Below, one piece after another: positions 35,206 through 44,592 of a stretch of 64,000 bases of DNA. Numbering within the stretch: position 1 is the first letter of the stretch; the number at the start of each line of letters is the position of its first letter. The translations under genes and the position numbers were made by a program. Location: assembly GCA_000620205.1 (NCBI GenBank), contig JHVP01000003.1:372001-436000 (forward strand), in the 5' to 3' direction. The notes beneath the pieces are model-generated. The model was not told the origin of the DNA, searched no databases, and was given only the letters and a program-made list of their open reading frames with translations. The DNA comes from Geodermatophilaceae bacterium URHA0031. GTDB taxonomy: Bacteria > Actinomycetota > Actinomycetes > Mycobacteriales > Geodermatophilaceae.

Positions 35206-36146
35206 CAGAACCTGATCGCCACGGTCTTCTTCAGCCACAGCCCGCCGACCACCATCATCGCCAGGGCCACCGCGATCATGAACCAGCCGGTGAGGCTCTG
35301 GGTGAACTTCGCCAGGTAGGTCGGGTTGCTGATCGACAGGAACGCGGTCACCCCGAACGGCAGGGCCATCAGCACGATCGCGGACAGCTTGCCCTCTGCG
35401 GACAGCGCCTTGACCTGCCGGCGGATGGCGTTCCGCTCCCGGATGGTGTGCCCCACCGAGTCGAGCACCTCGGCGAGGTTGCCGCCCACCTCCCGGTGGA
35501 TGGCGATCGCCTGGGCCACCCAGGTGAAGTCCTCGCTGGCCGTCCTGGCCGCCACCTCGTCCAGGGCGTCGGCGAGGTCGCGGCCCACCCGGGTCTCGTT
35601 GACGATCCGGGCGAACTCCTCCGCGGTCGGGGACGCCGCCTCGTGCGACACCGAGTCCAGCGCCCGGAGCAGGGAGTGCCCGGCGCGCAGGCTGCTGGCC
35701 ATCAGCTGCAGGGAGTCGTCGAGCTGGTCGGCGAACGCGGCCTGCCGCCGTCCGGTGCGGACGGCGAGCCAGGTCCTGGCCCCCAGCGGACCGGCCACGG
35801 CCAGCAGCAGCGCGAGCAGCGGGCCGCCCAGCAGGGCACCGACCGCCGTCAGCACGAGGGTGGCCAGGCCGACGAGGAGCACCACGTCGGCGAGCGGGGT
35901 CGCCACCCCGGCCCGCTCCAGTGCGGCAGCGCCCGCCGCCGTCTTGCCCCGCCTGACCAGCAGCCGGTGCACCGCGTCCCTCGCGGCGGCGGCAGGGCCG
36001 GCCAGCGCGGACGGCGGTGGCGCGACGGTGGGGTCCAGCCGGCTCAGCGGCAGCCGGGAGGGCCCGGCCGGCAGCACCACCAGCGCGAGGAGCAGCAGCG
36101 CACCGGCGACGGCAGCGATCCCGACGACGAGCAGGACCGGCGACAT
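35205..36146 (-). CDS. tadB: Tad pilus inner-membrane platform protein TadB
   Basis: A 313-aa type II secretion F-domain protein with N-terminal helices and the F domain DQLDDSLQLMASSLRAGHSL, then WVAQAIAIHREVGGNLAEVL. It pairs with TadC as the platform around which TadA works. The start overlaps the tadA stop by one base (TGATG). Confidence 0.92.
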   Translation of the reverse strand: MSPVLLVVGIAAVAGALLLLALVVLPAGPSRLPLSRLDPTVAPPPSALAGPAAAARDAVHRLLVRRGKTAAGAAALERAGVATPLADVVLLVGLATLVLTAVGALLGGPLLALLLAVAGPLGARTWLAVRTGRRQAAFADQLDDSLQLMASSLRAGHSLLRALDSVSHEAASPTAEEFARIVNETRVGRDLADALDEVAARTASEDFTWVAQAIAIHREVGGNLAEVLDSVGHTIRERNAIRRQVKALSAEGKLSAIVLMALPFGVTAFLSISNPTYLAKFTQSLTGWFMIAVALAMMVVGGLWLKKTVAIRF

Positions 36147-37558
36147 CACGCCCAGCTCCGGGGGCGGGGGACCTCGGAGGCGCCGAAGACCCGCGGCGAC
36201 AGGGTGATGCCCAGCTCGGTGAACCGGTCGGTGAACCGGGGACGCACCCCGGTCGGCACGGGCTTGCCCAGGAACCGACCGGTCGCGTCCACCCCGGCGG
36301 AGTAGTCGAACAGGAAGGCGTCCTGCAGCGTGACGGTCTCCCCCTCCATGCCCTGCACCTCGGTGACGTGGGTGACCCGCCGGGTGCCGTCGCGCAGTCG
36401 GGTGAGCTGGACGATCACGTCGACCGCCGAGGCGATCTGCTCGCGGATGGCCCGCAGCGGCAGGTCCATGCCGGCCATCAGGACCAGCGTCTCCAACCGG
36501 GCGATCGCATCGCGCGGGGAGTTGGCGTGCACCGTGGACAACGACCCGTCGTGGCCGGTGTTCATCGCCTGCAGCATGTCCAGGCTCTCCCCGCCGCGGC
36601 ACTCACCGACCACGATCCGGTCCGGGCGCATGCGCAGCGAGTTGCGGACCAGGTCGCGGATCGTGATCGCGCCCTTGCCCTCGATGTTCGGCGGCCGCGA
36701 CTCCAGCCGGACGACGTGCTCCTGCTGCAGCTGCAGCTCGACGGCGTCCTCGATGGTGACGATCCGCTCGCCCTCCGGGATGAAGGAGGACAGGACGTTG
36801 AGCAGGGTCGTCTTCCCGGTGCCGGTGCCGCCGGAGACGATGACGTTGAGCCGGGCCTCCACGCAGGCGTGCAGCAGCTCCGCCATCTCCGGTGACAGCG
36901 TGCCGAAGCCGATCAGGTCGTCCACCCCGAACGGGTCCTTGGCGAACTTCCGGATGGTGAGCGTCGAGCCGCTGAACGCCAGCGGCGGGATGATCGCGTT
37001 CACCCGGGACCCGTCGGCCAGCCGTGCGTCGACCAGCGGCGAGGACTCGTCGATGCGCCGGCCGACCCGCGACACGATCCGGTCGATCACCCGCCGCAGG
37101 TGCTCCTCCGAGGTGAACCGGGACGCGGTCCGGGTGAGCTTGCCGTGCTGCTCCACGTAGATGGCGTCGGGACCGTTGGCCATGATCTCGGTGACCGTGG
37201 GGTCGTCGAGGAGCCGCTGCAGCGGGCCGAAGCCGAGCACGTCGTCGGCCAGCTCGGCGGTGAGCCGCTGGCGCTCCTCGGTGCTCAGCGGCACCTTCTC
37301 CGCCTCGACCACCTCGTCGAGCTCGCCGAGCACGATCGCCCGCAGCGCGTCCTCGCTCAGGCTGGTGTCGTGCATCCGGCTGCCCATGCGCTCGAACAGC
37401 GCCTTGCCGACGCGGTCCTTGAGCTTGCTCAGCGCGTCGGGCGGCGGCGGGCCGGCCGGGCCGGTGGGCACGGGGGTGGCCGGCACGGGCACGGGGACGG
37501 GGGTCACCGGCGGCAGCGGGCGGCCACGCGCCGCGTCCAGGCGGTGGGCGAGGTTCAT
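36146..37558 (-). CDS. tadA: Tad pilus assembly ATPase TadA/CpaF
   Basis: A 470-aa secretion ATPase powering Flp pilus assembly. After a Pro-rich N-terminus (about 15-45) comes the CpaF N-domain (DDVLGFGPLQRLLDDPTVTEIMANG). The motor has Walker A SGGTGTGKTTLLNVLSSF, an Asp box ERIVTIEDAVEL, Walker B RMRPDRIVVGECRGGE and the His box STVHANSPRDAIARLE. The start overlaps the cpaE stop (TGATG). Confidence 0.96.
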   Translation of the reverse strand: MNLAHRLDAARGRPLPPVTPVPVPVPATPVPTGPAGPPPPDALSKLKDRVGKALFERMGSRMHDTSLSEDALRAIVLGELDEVVEAEKVPLSTEERQRLTAELADDVLGFGPLQRLLDDPTVTEIMANGPDAIYVEQHGKLTRTASRFTSEEHLRRVIDRIVSRVGRRIDESSPLVDARLADGSRVNAIIPPLAFSGSTLTIRKFAKDPFGVDDLIGFGTLSPEMAELLHACVEARLNVIVSGGTGTGKTTLLNVLSSFIPEGERIVTIEDAVELQLQQEHVVRLESRPPNIEGKGAITIRDLVRNSLRMRPDRIVVGECRGGESLDMLQAMNTGHDGSLSTVHANSPRDAIARLETLVLMAGMDLPLRAIREQIASAVDVIVQLTRLRDGTRRVTHVTEVQGMEGETVTLQDAFLFDYSAGVDATGRFLGKPVPTGVRPRFTDRFTELGITLSPRVFGASEVPRPRSWA

Positions 37559-38748
37559 CAGGACGCCGCCCGGTGCTTGGCGCGCCGGCCCGCGGGGCTC
37601 ACCAGCGGCGTGGCCGCGAAGCGGGAGACCAGCCGGCGCAGCTCCTTGGTCATCGGGTCGCGGCGGCCGCTCTCCAGCAGCGGCACGCCCTGGTTGGTCG
37701 ACGCGGGCACCGCCGCCGACCGCGGCAGGACGACGTCCACGCCGGTGCCGATCGTCGTCTCGACGTCCCGGACCGACAGGCCGCCCTTGGGGTCGGCGAA
37801 GTTCATCACCACGTGCCGGCCGGCGGGGATCATGCACAGCTCCCGCAGCACGTCCAGCTCCTTGCGCAGCCCGCGGACGCCGGGGACGTCCATGCTGCTG
37901 AGCATCACCACGTCACTGGCCCGGTCGAGTGCGGCGAGGGTCTGCTCGGACAGCCCGGGAGCGGTGTCGACGACGACGTAGCGGAACTCCCGGGCCAGCC
38001 GCGCGAGCAGCAGGCTGACGTCGTCGGCGGTGACGGTGTCCCCCGCGGCCGGTGAGTCCGACCCGCAGACCGCGTAGAGACCGCTGGGGTGCTGGGTGAG
38101 GAAGGTCTTGAGCACCATGGTGTCCTGGCTCGCCGGCCCCTGGACGGCGTCCGGGAGCGTGTACTCCGGCACCAGGCCCAGGGCCGAGGCGACGTCACCG
38201 AACTGGACGTCCAGGTCGACGAGCACGGTGGACTGCGGCGCCGACGAGGTCAGGCCGATCGCCAGGTTGGTGGCCACCGTGGTCTTGCCGACGCCGCCCT
38301 TCGGCGAGGCCACCGTGATCACCCGGCCGGTGTACCGGGCGGAGTCCTCGACCGGGCGCAGCGCCCGGCGGCGGCCCGCGGCGGCCGAGGCAGCCCGCTC
38401 GAGCGCACCCCGGATCTCGGCCACGTCGGCGGCGGGGTCGAGCAGGTCCCGGATGCCCGCGCGCATGGCCTCCTGCAGCAGTGCCGGCTCCGGCCGAGCC
38501 ACGAGCAGGACGCTGATGCCGGGGCACTGGACGTCCAGCCGGGCAGCGAGGCCCAGCACCTGCTCCGCCGGGGCGTCAGGGCCGATCACCAGCACCTCGG
38601 GCAGCTCGCCGTCCAGCAGCTGCTCGAACAGGCGCGCCGGGTCGCCGGGCAGCCGCCCGGCGGGCAGCACGTGCACGTCGCCGTCGGCGGCCGCGAGCAC
38701 CCGCTGGCAGAGGTCGTCGGCCGCGGCCGCGAGCACCACGCGACTCAT
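37558..38748 (-). CDS. tadZ: CpaE/TadZ-like pilus localisation ATPase
   Basis: A 396-aa protein with an N-terminal receiver-like domain (about 1-125) and a MinD/ParA-type ATPase. Walker A is the deviant SPKGGVGKTTVATNLA near 147-162, with DLDVQFGDVASALG and VVVDTAPGLSEQT. It positions the pilus machine in the cell. The start overlaps the cpaB stop by four bases (ATGA). Confidence 0.93.
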   Translation of the reverse strand: MSRVVLAAAADDLCQRVLAAADGDVHVLPAGRLPGDPARLFEQLLDGELPEVLVIGPDAPAEQVLGLAARLDVQCPGISVLLVARPEPALLQEAMRAGIRDLLDPAADVAEIRGALERAASAAAGRRRALRPVEDSARYTGRVITVASPKGGVGKTTVATNLAIGLTSSAPQSTVLVDLDVQFGDVASALGLVPEYTLPDAVQGPASQDTMVLKTFLTQHPSGLYAVCGSDSPAAGDTVTADDVSLLLARLAREFRYVVVDTAPGLSEQTLAALDRASDVVMLSSMDVPGVRGLRKELDVLRELCMIPAGRHVVMNFADPKGGLSVRDVETTIGTGVDVVLPRSAAVPASTNQGVPLLESGRRDPMTKELRRLVSRFAATPLVSPAGRRAKHRAAS

Positions 38749-39485
38749 GAGTAGTCCTTTCCGTACACGTTGTCCGGGGTGATGACCTCGGTGCCGTCGA
38801 CGTCGGCGTCCTCGGGCTCGAGGGAGAGCCAGAGGGTGCCGTGCTCGGCGCCGAAGACGACGCCCTCGGCCTGCTCCGCGGTCAGCGCCAGGGTCACCAG
38901 CAGGCTGCCGGTCGGCACCGCGCTGGCCGCCGAGGCGGTCGCGGTGTCCGCCTCGGGGTCGGCCGGCGCCGGCGCGCCCTGGACCTGGGTGACCAGCACC
39001 CGGTGCAGCACGGCGTGGGTGGAGATCGGCTCGGCCTGCGAGATGAAGACGCCCACCTCGTCACCGGCGACCAGCCGTCCGCCGACCGCCCGCTGGGGGT
39101 CGAGCAGCACGCTGACCTCCTCCGCCCCCGCCGGGACGGCCACGGTGCCGGGGGCCTGCAGGCTCTCGGGCGCGGCGAAGCGGCTGGCCAGCAGCTGCTC
39201 GCCGGTCTGCAGGTCGACCGTGGCGACCTCGCCGGCCAGGTCGCCGAGGTCGGTGACCCGGCCGTCCACGGCTGCCTTGGCGGGCAGCTGCTCGGTGCGG
39301 ACCAGGTCGCCCAGGTCCTCGGCCGGCGTGCCCGCAGGCACGGGCTGGTCCACGACGAGCACCGGGACGGTGCTCATCCCGGCCATGGCGCGCTGGTCGG
39401 CGCCCGAGGCGTAGGCCACCAGGACGACCGTGCCCACCAGGGCGAGGACGAGAGCCGCCAGGGCGGCGAGGAGTCGACGTCTCAT
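38745..39485 (-). CDS. cpaB: CpaB/RcpC-like pilus assembly protein
   Basis: A 246-aa protein with one N-terminal membrane helix and a SAF domain (VLVVDQPVPAGTPAEDLGDLVR) followed by the RcpC domain (PAGAEEVSVLLDPQRAVGGRLVAGDEVGVF). In Gram-negative bacteria this family works with the outer-membrane secretin. No secretin gene is present here, as expected for a monoderm host, so the role must differ. Confidence 0.9.
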   Translation of the reverse strand: MRRRLLAALAALVLALVGTVVLVAYASGADQRAMAGMSTVPVLVVDQPVPAGTPAEDLGDLVRTEQLPAKAAVDGRVTDLGDLAGEVATVDLQTGEQLLASRFAAPESLQAPGTVAVPAGAEEVSVLLDPQRAVGGRLVAGDEVGVFISQAEPISTHAVLHRVLVTQVQGAPAPADPEADTATASAASAVPTGSLLVTLALTAEQAEGVVFGAEHGTLWLSLEPEDADVDGTEVITPDNVYGKDYS

Positions 39486-39496
39486 TCCGGGCGCCC

Positions 39497-40462
39497 CTAT
39501 CGGATCAGTTCGAGCACCGAGGCGCCGAGGGACGGCGCGTCGGAGCTGTAGGAGAAGGCCTCGGAGAGGTCCACGAGGCGGGTGAAGTAGCCCGACACGC
39601 AGCGCTCGTTGCCCGAGCACGGCTTCGGCGTGGTGTCGAACTGCCCGCCGAAGGAGTAGCCGGTGATCCGGAACGCCGCATAGCCGAAGACGTGGTACCA
39701 GGCGTTGGACCCCGTGGCCCCCGAGCTGTCGAAGAGCGGCAGCAGCACCGTCTTGCCGACCCAGGAGCTGATGTAGGCCTGGGAACAGGTGTTCGGCGGG
39801 GTGTTGCCGGTGGAGGAGTACGTGCGCTGGTTCCGGGCGCTCGCCGCGGCACACTTGTCGGCCGGCGTGTCCAGGTAGGCGAACCCGCCGGGGACGACGT
39901 TGTTGGACGGCCCGGTGCAGCCGACCGTGTTCGAGGTCTTGGTGAAGTAGATGGTGCGCACCGTGCTGCCCGAGGGCAGGCCCCCGCCGGTCTGCTGGAG
40001 GAACTCGCACCAGGAGAAGGTCAGCGGGAGCACGGCCGTGCCCCGTTCCGGCCCACCCCAGGCGACCGTCGCCGACGCCGTCACCCGGGTCGAGTCGTGA
40101 CCGATGACGGGCGCGAACCAGTGCTGGACCGGGTCGCTGCCGTTCACCGTGACGCGCAGCGGGCTGTTCTGCAGGACGGGAGGCGCAGCGCTGGCCCCGT
40201 CGTTGTTCGCGGTGACGAGCGAGGAGGCGGTGGCGGTCATGTTCCCGCAGGCACCGCGCGCGCAGTCCGCGGCGACGGCCAGGGCCGCGGCGTCGGCGGC
40301 GACCTGGAGCCGGGCGCGCTCGGCGTAGAGCGCGCCGACGTCGACGGCGATGGCGGCGAAGCCGATCACCGGGATCATCAGCAAGGACAGGACGACGGCC
40401 ACGGCACCCCGCTCGGGGTGGCCGGCGAGCCGTCGGGTGAGCACCCGGGTCAGCCGTTGCAC
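39497..40462 (-). CDS. tadG: TadG-like pseudopilin/envelope protein
   Basis: A 321-aa protein starting with the TadG-type segment RGAVAVVLSLLMIPVIGFAA, then VDVGALYAERARLQVAADAAAL. The long extracellular part has eight or more cysteines (CARGAC, CEFLQQ, VGCTG, DKCAA, NTCSQ, PCSGNERC), suggesting disulfide bonds. The GTG start overlaps tadE by 13 bases. It is probably a minor pilin or tip/anchor protein. Confidence 0.87.
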   Translation of the reverse strand: MQRLTRVLTRRLAGHPERGAVAVVLSLLMIPVIGFAAIAVDVGALYAERARLQVAADAAALAVAADCARGACGNMTATASSLVTANNDGASAAPPVLQNSPLRVTVNGSDPVQHWFAPVIGHDSTRVTASATVAWGGPERGTAVLPLTFSWCEFLQQTGGGLPSGSTVRTIYFTKTSNTVGCTGPSNNVVPGGFAYLDTPADKCAAASARNQRTYSSTGNTPPNTCSQAYISSWVGKTVLLPLFDSSGATGSNAWYHVFGYAAFRITGYSFGGQFDTTPKPCSGNERCVSGYFTRLVDLSEAFSYSSDAPSLGASVLELIR

Positions 40463-40842
40463 CGCATGACCCCCGTTCCGGTGAGGTTGAGACCGGTGCC
40501 GAAGAAGCCGGTCAGGTAGGGCATCCGGTAGCTGATCGTCACCCGGATGTTCGTGCTGCCACCCGTCGTCGGGCAGGCCGTCGGCGTGAAGACGATCTGC
40601 GCGTTCGTGACGGTGGGGCTGAGCGAGGCGGCCGCGTCCCGCACCGCCGTGCGGGCGGCCACCGGGTCGTTCTGCAGCGCCATCGCCCGCACACCCTCAC
40701 GGGCGGCGGCGGAGAGGGTGCCCTGCACCTGGAAGGCGTGCCCGAACTCGGCGATGCCGAGCACCAGCACGATCAGCAGCGGGAGGATCAGCGCGAACTC
40801 GACCGCGTTCGCCCCGCGCTCGCCGCGCAGTCCTCGGGTCAT
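40450..40842 (-). CDS. tadE: TadE-like minor pilin
   Basis: A 130-aa pseudopilin with a prepilin-type signal: RGERGANAVEFALILPLLIVL, cleavable after the Gly with Glu at +5. The following part has two cysteines. ATG 40842 is preferred because GGGAGGAGG lies about 9 bases upstream; a GTG three codons earlier abuts that site. Confidence 0.92.
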   Translation of the reverse strand: MTRGLRGERGANAVEFALILPLLIVLVLGIAEFGHAFQVQGTLSAAAREGVRAMALQNDPVAARTAVRDAAASLSPTVTNAQIVFTPTACPTTGGSTNIRVTISYRMPYLTGFFGTGLNLTGTGVMRCNG

Positions 40843-40935
40843 CCGTGCCACCTCCTCCCCGCTGTGCAGCGGCGCGGCGGTCCCCCGTGGGGACCGCCGC
40901 GCCGGGCAGCCGCTACTGACGTCGGGTGGTCGAGG

Positions 40936-41163
40936 TCAGCTGCCGGCGGCGGGCGCCGCGGCCTTGGCCGGGAGGGCGTCCTTGATGGTCTCGAAGAGGC
41001 CGTTCAGCTTGCCGCCGAGCAGACCGACGGTGGCGATGATGGCGACGGCGATCAGGCCGACGAGCAGGCCGTACTCGACAGCGGTCGCGCCCTTCGCGTC
41101 CTTCTTCAGCCGGTCGGAGGTGAAGGCCATGAAGGTGTACAGGGTGGTGTAGAGCTGCGTCAC
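40936..41163 (-). CDS. flp: Flp-type major pilin
   Basis: A 75-aa Flp/Fap pilin precursor. The prepilin site is KKDAKG|ATAVEYGLLVGLIA, with cleavage after G25, Glu at +5 and Tyr at +6 as in Flp pilins. A hydrophobic helix and a short Ala/Pro tail (KAAAPAAGS) follow. The GTG at 41163 has AGGAG six bases upstream. It is the only Flp copy in the locus. The 198-bp gap upstream probably carries its promoter. Confidence 0.95.
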   Translation of the reverse strand: MTQLYTTLYTFMAFTSDRLKKDAKGATAVEYGLLVGLIAVAIIATVGLLGGKLNGLFETIKDALPAKAAAPAAGS

Positions 41164-41361
41164 GGAGGACTCCTGGGTGGTGTCTGCCGGCTGGACCCGG
41201 GTCGGTTGACCCGGCCGTGCGGCTGCTCCCCGACCATCGGGCCTGGCCGCCAGGGCCTTGAGCGACTCCACCCGTACGTGCCGGACCCTTACACCGTCCG
41301 AGTGCTCTCGGTCATGGCTCAATCACTCTCTGTTCAGATGATGATGACCAGCCGGTGACGG

Positions 41362-42039
41362 TCAGGTGACCGCGAGGGCCATGGTGAGGGCGGCTCCGAC
41401 CAGCATCGCCGGACCGAAGGGCAGGTCGCTGTCCCGTCGCACCCGCCCCAGGGCCAGCAGCACCAGCGCCAGCAGGGCCTGCACGACGAAGCCGGCCACC
41501 GCGCCGACCAGGACCACTCCCCACCCCAGCCAGCCGAGGAACAGGCCGAGCACCGCGGCCAGCTTGACGTCCCCCATGCCCAGCCCGCTCGGTGAGACGA
41601 GGGCCAGCACCAGGAACACGACGAAGAGCACGGCCGCGCCGAGGACCGCCCGCAGCAGGTCCGTCCAGCTCCCCTCGATCGCGGCGGCGACCAGCAGCAG
41701 GGCCGCGCCGGAGACGAGCGTGGGCAGGACCACCCGGTTCGGCAGCAACCGGTGCTGCAGGTCGATGACCGTGAGGAGCACGCCGGCCACCGCCAGGAGC
41801 AGGAAGGCCGGGAGCTGCCAGGAGGCGCCCCACGCGACGACGACCAGGACGGCGAGCAGCGCCGTCCCCACCTCCAGCAGCGGCCGCCGGACGGCCCGCG
41901 GGCCGGGTCCCACGAGGACGGTCCGCAGCGGGACGTCGTCCGGCCAGGGGAACCGGCCGGCGAGCCGGTTCACCAGCCCGCCGGCACAGGACCCGAGCCC
42001 CGCCGCGGCGGCGCAGGCGAGCACCAGGGTCAAGCTCAC
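41362..42039 (-). CDS. A24 family prepilin peptidase
   Basis: A 225-aa membrane aspartic protease that should cut Flp and TadE-type signals. The two catalytic aspartates are in TVIDLQHRLLPN and GMGDVKLAAVLG. About seven helices are present. The cytoplasmic methylase domain of PilD is absent, as in TadV/CpaA. It is placed first in the Tad locus. Confidence 0.93.
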   Translation of the reverse strand: MSLTLVLACAAAAGLGSCAGGLVNRLAGRFPWPDDVPLRTVLVGPGPRAVRRPLLEVGTALLAVLVVVAWGASWQLPAFLLLAVAGVLLTVIDLQHRLLPNRVVLPTLVSGAALLLVAAAIEGSWTDLLRAVLGAAVLFVVFLVLALVSPSGLGMGDVKLAAVLGLFLGWLGWGVVLVGAVAGFVVQALLALVLLALGRVRRDSDLPFGPAMLVGAALTMALAVT

Positions 42040-42129
42040 GGCAGGGAGCCGGGGATCGCGACACGCACGACGGCCACCCTCGCACGGGCGGGCGACCGCG
42101 CCGTCGAGGCAGCGCCGTTGCGCGGGGCG

Positions 42130-42546
42130 TCAGTGCCCGGTGGGCTGACCGCGGACGGGGCCGAGCAGCCGCTCGATGATCCGCCGGTCACCCGGCCAGG
42201 CGTCCAGGAGCACCTCCCGCGGCACCTGCCGGCCGGCGTAGCGCAGCGCCAGCGCGACCACGACGACGTCGTCCAGGGGACCGATCACCGGCAGGAACTC
42301 CGGGATCAGGTCGATCGGCGAGAGCACCCACAGCCCCGCGACGACCAACGCCACCCGCACGCGCCGGGGCACCGCCGGGTGCCGGCGCAGCCGCCGGACG
42401 GTCGTGGCACAGGCCGGCAGGAACCGGGCCAGCTCCTTGGCGGTGCCCTCCGGGAGCCGGCGGGCGAGCACCACCAGCACGACCCAGCTCAGCAGCAGGA
42501 CGGCCGCACCGACGCCCAGTGCGGTCAGCCAGCGGGTGAGGTCCAC
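42130..42546 (-). CDS. YkvA-like DUF1232 membrane protein
   Basis: A 138-aa protein with an N-terminal membrane helix and a DUF1232 segment (ALVVAGLWVLSPIDLIPEFLPVIGPLDD). Function is unknown. GTG 42546 gives a natural start at the helix; a TTG at 42564 is possible. Confidence 0.85.
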   Translation of the reverse strand: MDLTRWLTALGVGAAVLLLSWVVLVVLARRLPEGTAKELARFLPACATTVRRLRRHPAVPRRVRVALVVAGLWVLSPIDLIPEFLPVIGPLDDVVVVALALRYAGRQVPREVLLDAWPGDRRIIERLLGPVRGQPTGH

Positions 42547-42596
42547 CCGGCCATCGTCGCGCAACCGACCTCAGCCGGTCCCTCGGGCCGCCGAGG

Positions 42597-43772
42597 TCAG
42601 CGCTGGGCAGCCGGTTCCGCCACCGAGGCGCCCGAGGCCGGGCGGGCGTCGTCCCGCTCGTGCACGGCGAGCGCCGGGTCGCGCTCCTCCCCGACCGTGG
42701 GCTCCTCCTTGAGCTGACCGCGCCGGTGGTCCCAGACGTCGCGGGCGATGACCTGGATGATGCTGGCCACCGGGATGGCCAGCAGCGCACCGAGCACGCC
42801 GACCAGCTCCACGCCGACCAGGATCGCGATGATCACCGTCAGCGGGTTGACCTTGACCGTGCGGGCGAAGACCAGCGGCTGCAGCAGGTGGTTCTCCAGC
42901 TGCTGGTAGAGCAGGAAGAAGACCAGCACCGCGATGCCGGCGGGGACCGAGTGCAGGAAGCCGGCCAGGACCGCGACGATCCCGCCGATGGTGGCGCCCA
43001 CGAGCGGGATGAGGTCGGCGATGCCGACGAAGAGCGCGATCAACCCGGCGAAGGGGACACCGGCGATCAGCAGCACCACGTAGGTGAGCACCCCGCAGAT
43101 GAAGCTGATCAGCAGGTTCCCCGACAGGTAACCGGTGACCGACTTGGCGCAGTCGGTGGCCACCCGGCGGATCCGCGTGCTGGTGTGCGGCGAGAAGAGG
43201 GCCAGCGTGCCGTCGACGATCTTGGGGCCCTCGAGCACCATCAGGTAGGCCAGCACGATCACGGTGACCAGGCCGGTGACGCCGGTGGCGATGCCGCCCA
43301 GCACCCCGGCGGCCGGGGTCGTCAGGCCGCTGGCGAAGTCGCTGATCTTCTGCTGGTTGTCCTGCACCCACTGCAGGGCGTTGGTCCGCTCCAGCAGGTC
43401 CCCGATCGGGCCACGGCCGTTGCGGGCGTCGTCGACCAGGCCGGGCAGCTGGCCGGCCACCTTGGTGCCCTCCTGCGCCAGCGGGACGGCGAAGGCCGTG
43501 ATCAGGGCGGCGAAGAGGATGAACGCGACCAGGAAGACCAGCAGCGTGGCCAGCGACCGGCGCCTGCCCTTGAACACCGTCCGCTGCACCCATCCGACGA
43601 CCGGGGCGAGGGCGACGGCGAAGAACGCGCCGACCACGCACCAGGTGAGGATCTGGCGGGTCTCCAGCAGGACGTACAGCAGCAGCGCCGTCGCCAGCAG
43701 GAGGCCGATCGTGGCCAGGATGGTGCGGGTGGGCACCGGGGGCTGGACCCGGGACGCAGGAGGAGAGCTCAC
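42597..43772 (-). CDS. AI-2E family transporter
   Basis: A 391-aa permease of the AI-2E (PerM/YdiK/TqsA) family with about eight helices. Signatures are LAPVVGWVQRTVFKGRRRSLA, ATDCAKSVTGYLSGNLLISF, GIADLIPLVGATIGGI and LLQPLVFARTVKVNPLTVI. Substrates include small signals or ions and cannot be assigned here. The C-terminus is a charged tail. GTG 43772 has a weak ribosome site. A small palindrome (43794-43808) lies upstream. Confidence 0.9.
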   Translation of the reverse strand: MSSPPASRVQPPVPTRTILATIGLLLATALLLYVLLETRQILTWCVVGAFFAVALAPVVGWVQRTVFKGRRRSLATLLVFLVAFILFAALITAFAVPLAQEGTKVAGQLPGLVDDARNGRGPIGDLLERTNALQWVQDNQQKISDFASGLTTPAAGVLGGIATGVTGLVTVIVLAYLMVLEGPKIVDGTLALFSPHTSTRIRRVATDCAKSVTGYLSGNLLISFICGVLTYVVLLIAGVPFAGLIALFVGIADLIPLVGATIGGIVAVLAGFLHSVPAGIAVLVFFLLYQQLENHLLQPLVFARTVKVNPLTVIIAILVGVELVGVLGALLAIPVASIIQVIARDVWDHRRGQLKEEPTVGEERDPALAVHERDDARPASGASVAEPAAQR

Positions 43773-43793
43773 CAACAGGTTGTGCCCACGCGG

Positions 43794-43808
43794 GTTTACG
43801 GGGTAAAC
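43794..43808. promoter_or_regulatory. GTTTAC-GGG-GTAAAC palindrome
   Basis: Perfect 6-bp arms with a 3-base spacer, 21 bases upstream of the AI-2E family gene and between it and the divergent secreted protein at 44002. It is a candidate operator; the regulator is unknown. Confidence 0.35.
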
Positions 43809-44001
43809 GCAACCGTCGGCACGTCGAGCACGGATGCGTCCGTCACCTGGGACCGGTGCCCTCGGTTCCCCGGCGCTCACGCACGGTCCACGCCCGGCGG
43901 TGGTGCCGGCCGCTGACCTCACCCTCCTTGACCACGGGCTCCCGCCCGGGCCAGGTTGCCTGTGCGGGAGCTGGACGGGACCGACGTCGAGGGAGACGAC
44001 G

Positions 44002-44490
44002 ATGACCAGAGGCGTGCGGGTGGCGGCGGCGGGGGCGGCGCTGGCCGTCGCGGCGGTCGTGCTGCAGGGATCGCTGGCCGACGCCAGTCCGGGTCCCTCG
44101 GGCCCCGGAGAGGGCGGGGGCCAGGTGCTCGAGTTCGACGTCCAGTTCAGCCCCTTCAACCTGACCGACCTGGGCGATCCGGGCCCGACGCCCGGCGACC
44201 CCATCGTCTTCAACGACGTCCTCCTGGTCGACGGCACACCGGTCGGCCACGAGGTGGGCAGTTGTGTCGTGGTGGACGTCGCCGGTCCGCTGGCCTCGTG
44301 CACCGCGGTGATCACCCTGGACGCCGGCGGCACGATCGCGTACTCGCTGGAGAACGCGCCGCCACCGCGCAAGGTGCTCGCCGTCACCGGCGGCTCGGGC
44401 CCCTTCCGAGGCGTCGACGGCGACGGCCTGCTGGTGGAGAACGGGGACGGCACGGGGGTGCTGACCCTGTACCTGGACGACGACGACTGA
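44002..44490 (+). CDS. secreted allene-oxide-cyclase-barrel-like protein
   Basis: A 162-aa protein with a signal peptide (about 1-28) and a barrel resembling the allene oxide cyclase/dirigent-like fold: GDPIVFNDVLLVDGTPVGHEVGSC, then AVTGGSGPFRGVDGDGLLVEN. Two Cys (GSCVVV, ASCTAV) may form a disulfide. ATG 44002 follows GAGGGAG. Enzymatic function in bacteria is unknown. Confidence 0.8.
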   Translation: MTRGVRVAAAGAALAVAAVVLQGSLADASPGPSGPGEGGGQVLEFDVQFSPFNLTDLGDPGPTPGDPIVFNDVLLVDGTPVGHEVGSCVVVDVAGPLASCTAVITLDAGGTIAYSLENAPPPRKVLAVTGGSGPFRGVDGDGLLVENGDGTGVLTLYLDDDD

Positions 44491-44592
44491 CCGGTGGGGT
44501 CGGCGGGGACCGTGTGACCCGCGAGACGGACGGGTGCGACACGGGCCTCCGACGTGCCCGCCCCCGGTGGACGCTCTGCCTACCGTCCGTCC

